DNA of 7,490 nt from NCBI GenBank assembly GCA_018652925.1, contig JABIBH010000367.1, positions 1-7,490 on the forward strand, read 5' to 3'. Positions 6,370-7,490 of the stretch are shown in pieces; position 1 is the first letter of the stretch; each line of letters opens with the position of its first letter. The stretch comes from a bacterium. Lineage in GTDB: Bacteria > Krumholzibacteriota > Krumholzibacteriia > LZORAL124-64-63. The position numbers and the translations under genes are program-made. A model generated the notes under the pieces. The model had not been told where the DNA came from, did no database searches, and saw nothing but the letters and a program-made list of their open reading frames with translations.

Positions 6370-7209
6370 CTATACTATTTTAGTATACTTTCTGTTCGAT
6401 ATCACCAATGCGAATATAATTACAGCGATACCCAGTCCTACGCGCAAATATGGCGCACTTTCACCAAAGAACATCCAGGCAACAATGATAGCTACAGGGA
6501 TTTTCAGGTTGTTTGAGATAGCAAGTCTGGAGACCGATGTCTTGACCGCTCCCCTGTTCCAAAGCCAGAAACAAAGCCCTGTGGGGATTACTCCCAGATA
6601 TAGCAAAGTCATCGCTGAAGTTTTTGTCACCTGGAAATCAGCAAATCCGCCAGTAACCAGAGCCAGCAAAGTCACAACAACGGTAGCTCCAAGATACATC
6701 CAGCCAACTTTGGTTGAGTGATCTGCAGTGCTGTGAAGCCGTCGATAATAATATTGCCCCACAGCAAAACAGATATTCGAGACCTGAAGTAAAAGAATAC
6801 CCACCACTGCTTCACGTTGTGGCAGAGCATGCCAGACTGCTATGCCTGCTCCGATGATCGCAATTGTCACTGCAACAATTCTATCGATATTGATTTTCCG
6901 GTTCATCAAGTCATCTAACAGAGCAACATACAGTGGAGTAAATATTGTGAAAAGTGCAACCGCGTATGCAGGAAGATGTTTGTAGGAAGTGATATAGAAA
7001 ACATACATCAGACCAAATTGCACTGCACCGAGGGCCATGAACTGCAATCGATTCTGCATGTTATTGCGTAAAATAAATGGAGTGAAAACGAGTACGGCAA
7101 GAAGTAGTCGAACTGATGAAACTGCAATTGGGTCCAGACTCGCGAGTTGAGTTTTAATCAACCCGAATGAAAAAGCCCAGATCAGTGATGCAATAATCAG
7201 ATAAATCAT
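6370..7209 (-). CDS. EamA/DMT-superfamily transporter, inner membrane
   Basis: This 279-residue, very hydrophobic protein has about ten predicted membrane segments (roughly residues 1-19, 29-48, 57-75, 82-100, 111-127, 134-152, 168-188, 199-218, 229-247 and 254-272). This is the usual two-fold EamA repeat and the usual length. Family-like marks are the N-terminal LIWAFSFGLIKTQL stretch, the TPLYVALLDDLMNRK stretch after the fourth segment, and the late MFFGE motif (246-250), which mirrors the end of the first repeat. Such proteins export amino acids, metabolites or metallophores, and substrate cannot be predicted from sequence. Its ATG shares a base with the TGA of the FecCD-type permease (TGATG), with a weak AAGAGAG site before it, so the two are probably coupled. 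No convincing terminator follows; only an AT-rich 7-bp hairpin (6371-6387) overlaps its last codons. Confidence 0.88.
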   Translation of the reverse strand: MIYLIIASLIWAFSFGLIKTQLASLDPIAVSSVRLLLAVLVFTPFILRNNMQNRLQFMALGAVQFGLMYVFYITSYKHLPAYAVALFTIFTPLYVALLDDLMNRKINIDRIVAVTIAIIGAGIAVWHALPQREAVVGILLLQVSNICFAVGQYYYRRLHSTADHSTKVGWMYLGATVVVTLLALVTGGFADFQVTKTSAMTLLYLGVIPTGLCFWLWNRGAVKTSVSRLAISNNLKIPVAIIVAWMFFGESAPYLRVGLGIAVIIFALVISNRKYTKIV

Positions 7210-7490
7210 CAGTCTCTCTTAATCAGCAACCAGAGAAAGAAAACACTACCAACAAGTGAAGTTACAACTCCAACTGGTATTTCGGTTGGGGCAACAACAG
7301 TTCTGGCAATGGTATCGCAAGCTACCAGGAAACTGCCACCAAAAAAGATTGTAGCCGGGATCAACATTCTGTGACCGGAGCCAACAAGTAATCGGCAGAT
7401 GTGCGGCGCCATGAGTCCGACAAAACCAATCGGGCCGCTGAGAGAAACTGCAATGCCTGTGGCAAGAGAAACTGAGACCAACATCAGGTT
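7209..7490 (-). CDS. FecCD/BtuC-type ABC importer permease, C-terminal part
   Basis: The last 93 codons are visible; the gene enters from the right edge and its reading frame is open to position 7490, so the first Met in view is internal. The visible part carries the hallmark FecCD/BtuC region GPIGFVGLMAPHICRLL, the loop thought to contact the ATPase subunit, followed by GSGHRMLIP and the C-terminal signature DTIARTVVAPTEIPVG ending in a hydrophobic segment. These permeases take up Fe-siderophores, haem, vitamin B12 or related metal chelates across the inner membrane together with a binding protein and an ATPase. The gene directly downstream is not an ATPase, as often seen in such loci, but an EamA transporter overlapping by one base. 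Substrate cannot be deduced. Confidence 0.92.
   Translation of the reverse strand, partial: NLMLVSVSLATGIAVSLSGPIGFVGLMAPHICRLLVGSGHRMLIPATIFFGGSFLVACDTIARTVVAPTEIPVGVVTSLVGSVFFLWLLIKRD

Noticed and set aside
6371..6387. AT-rich inverted repeat (TATACTA, 3-base loop, TAGTATA) at the end of the EamA gene, considered as a terminator
   Set aside because: The 7-bp stem has only one G-C pair, overlaps the last codons and is not followed by a T-run in the direction of transcription.

Overview
The window comes from a bacterial chromosome of modest G+C content, below half by eye. It reads as a Gram-negative organism: there is a lipoprotein signal peptide on a large peptidase and a Sec signal on a thioredoxin-like protein, and the genes are preceded by sigma70-type promoter elements and Shine-Dalgarno sites. 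Nothing here fixes the phylum. No tRNA, rRNA, CRISPR array, insertion sequence or phage gene was seen. Genes are tightly packed, and no gene-free stretch exceeds about 130 bases.

Layout, left to right. Positions 2266 down to 1 (minus strand) hold a compact operon: an RluA-family pseudouridine synthase, an exported thioredoxin-fold protein (CxxC), an FAD-dependent oxidoreductase of the L-2-hydroxyglutarate oxidase/DAO type, and the first 19 codons of a fourth gene with a hydrophobic N-terminus that leaves the window. The junctions are a 1-base gap, a 4-base ATGA overlap and a 1-base TGATG overlap, so the genes are probably co-transcribed and translationally coupled. A 131-base divergent intergenic region (2267-2397) separates this operon from a plus-strand gene (2398-4533) for a lipoprotein prolyl oligopeptidase (S9A). 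The two candidate promoters there are back to back with overlapping -35 regions, and the minus-strand one would give a leaderless mRNA.

The peptidase gene converges on the minus-strand gene for ATP-type phosphoenolpyruvate carboxykinase (pckA, 4600-6246). A strong, U-flanked hairpin between them can serve as a terminator in both directions. pckA has its own leader, with a promoter candidate, a TCACGTGA palindrome and a good Shine-Dalgarno site. To its right, also on the minus strand, an EamA/DMT-family transporter (6370-7209) overlaps by one base the 3' end of a FecCD/BtuC-type ABC importer permease that enters from the right edge.

Functionally this is mostly housekeeping and nutrient handling: RNA modification, thiol redox in the envelope, hydroxy-acid oxidation, peptide degradation, gluconeogenesis, and a transport locus that may pair uptake of a metal chelate or vitamin with export. 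No clearly new multi-gene system is evident. The points most worth a second look are a Cys-Gly-Ser-Cys motif inside the PEPCK metal site, the coupled importer-exporter pair, and the shared divergent promoter region with a predicted leaderless transcript.
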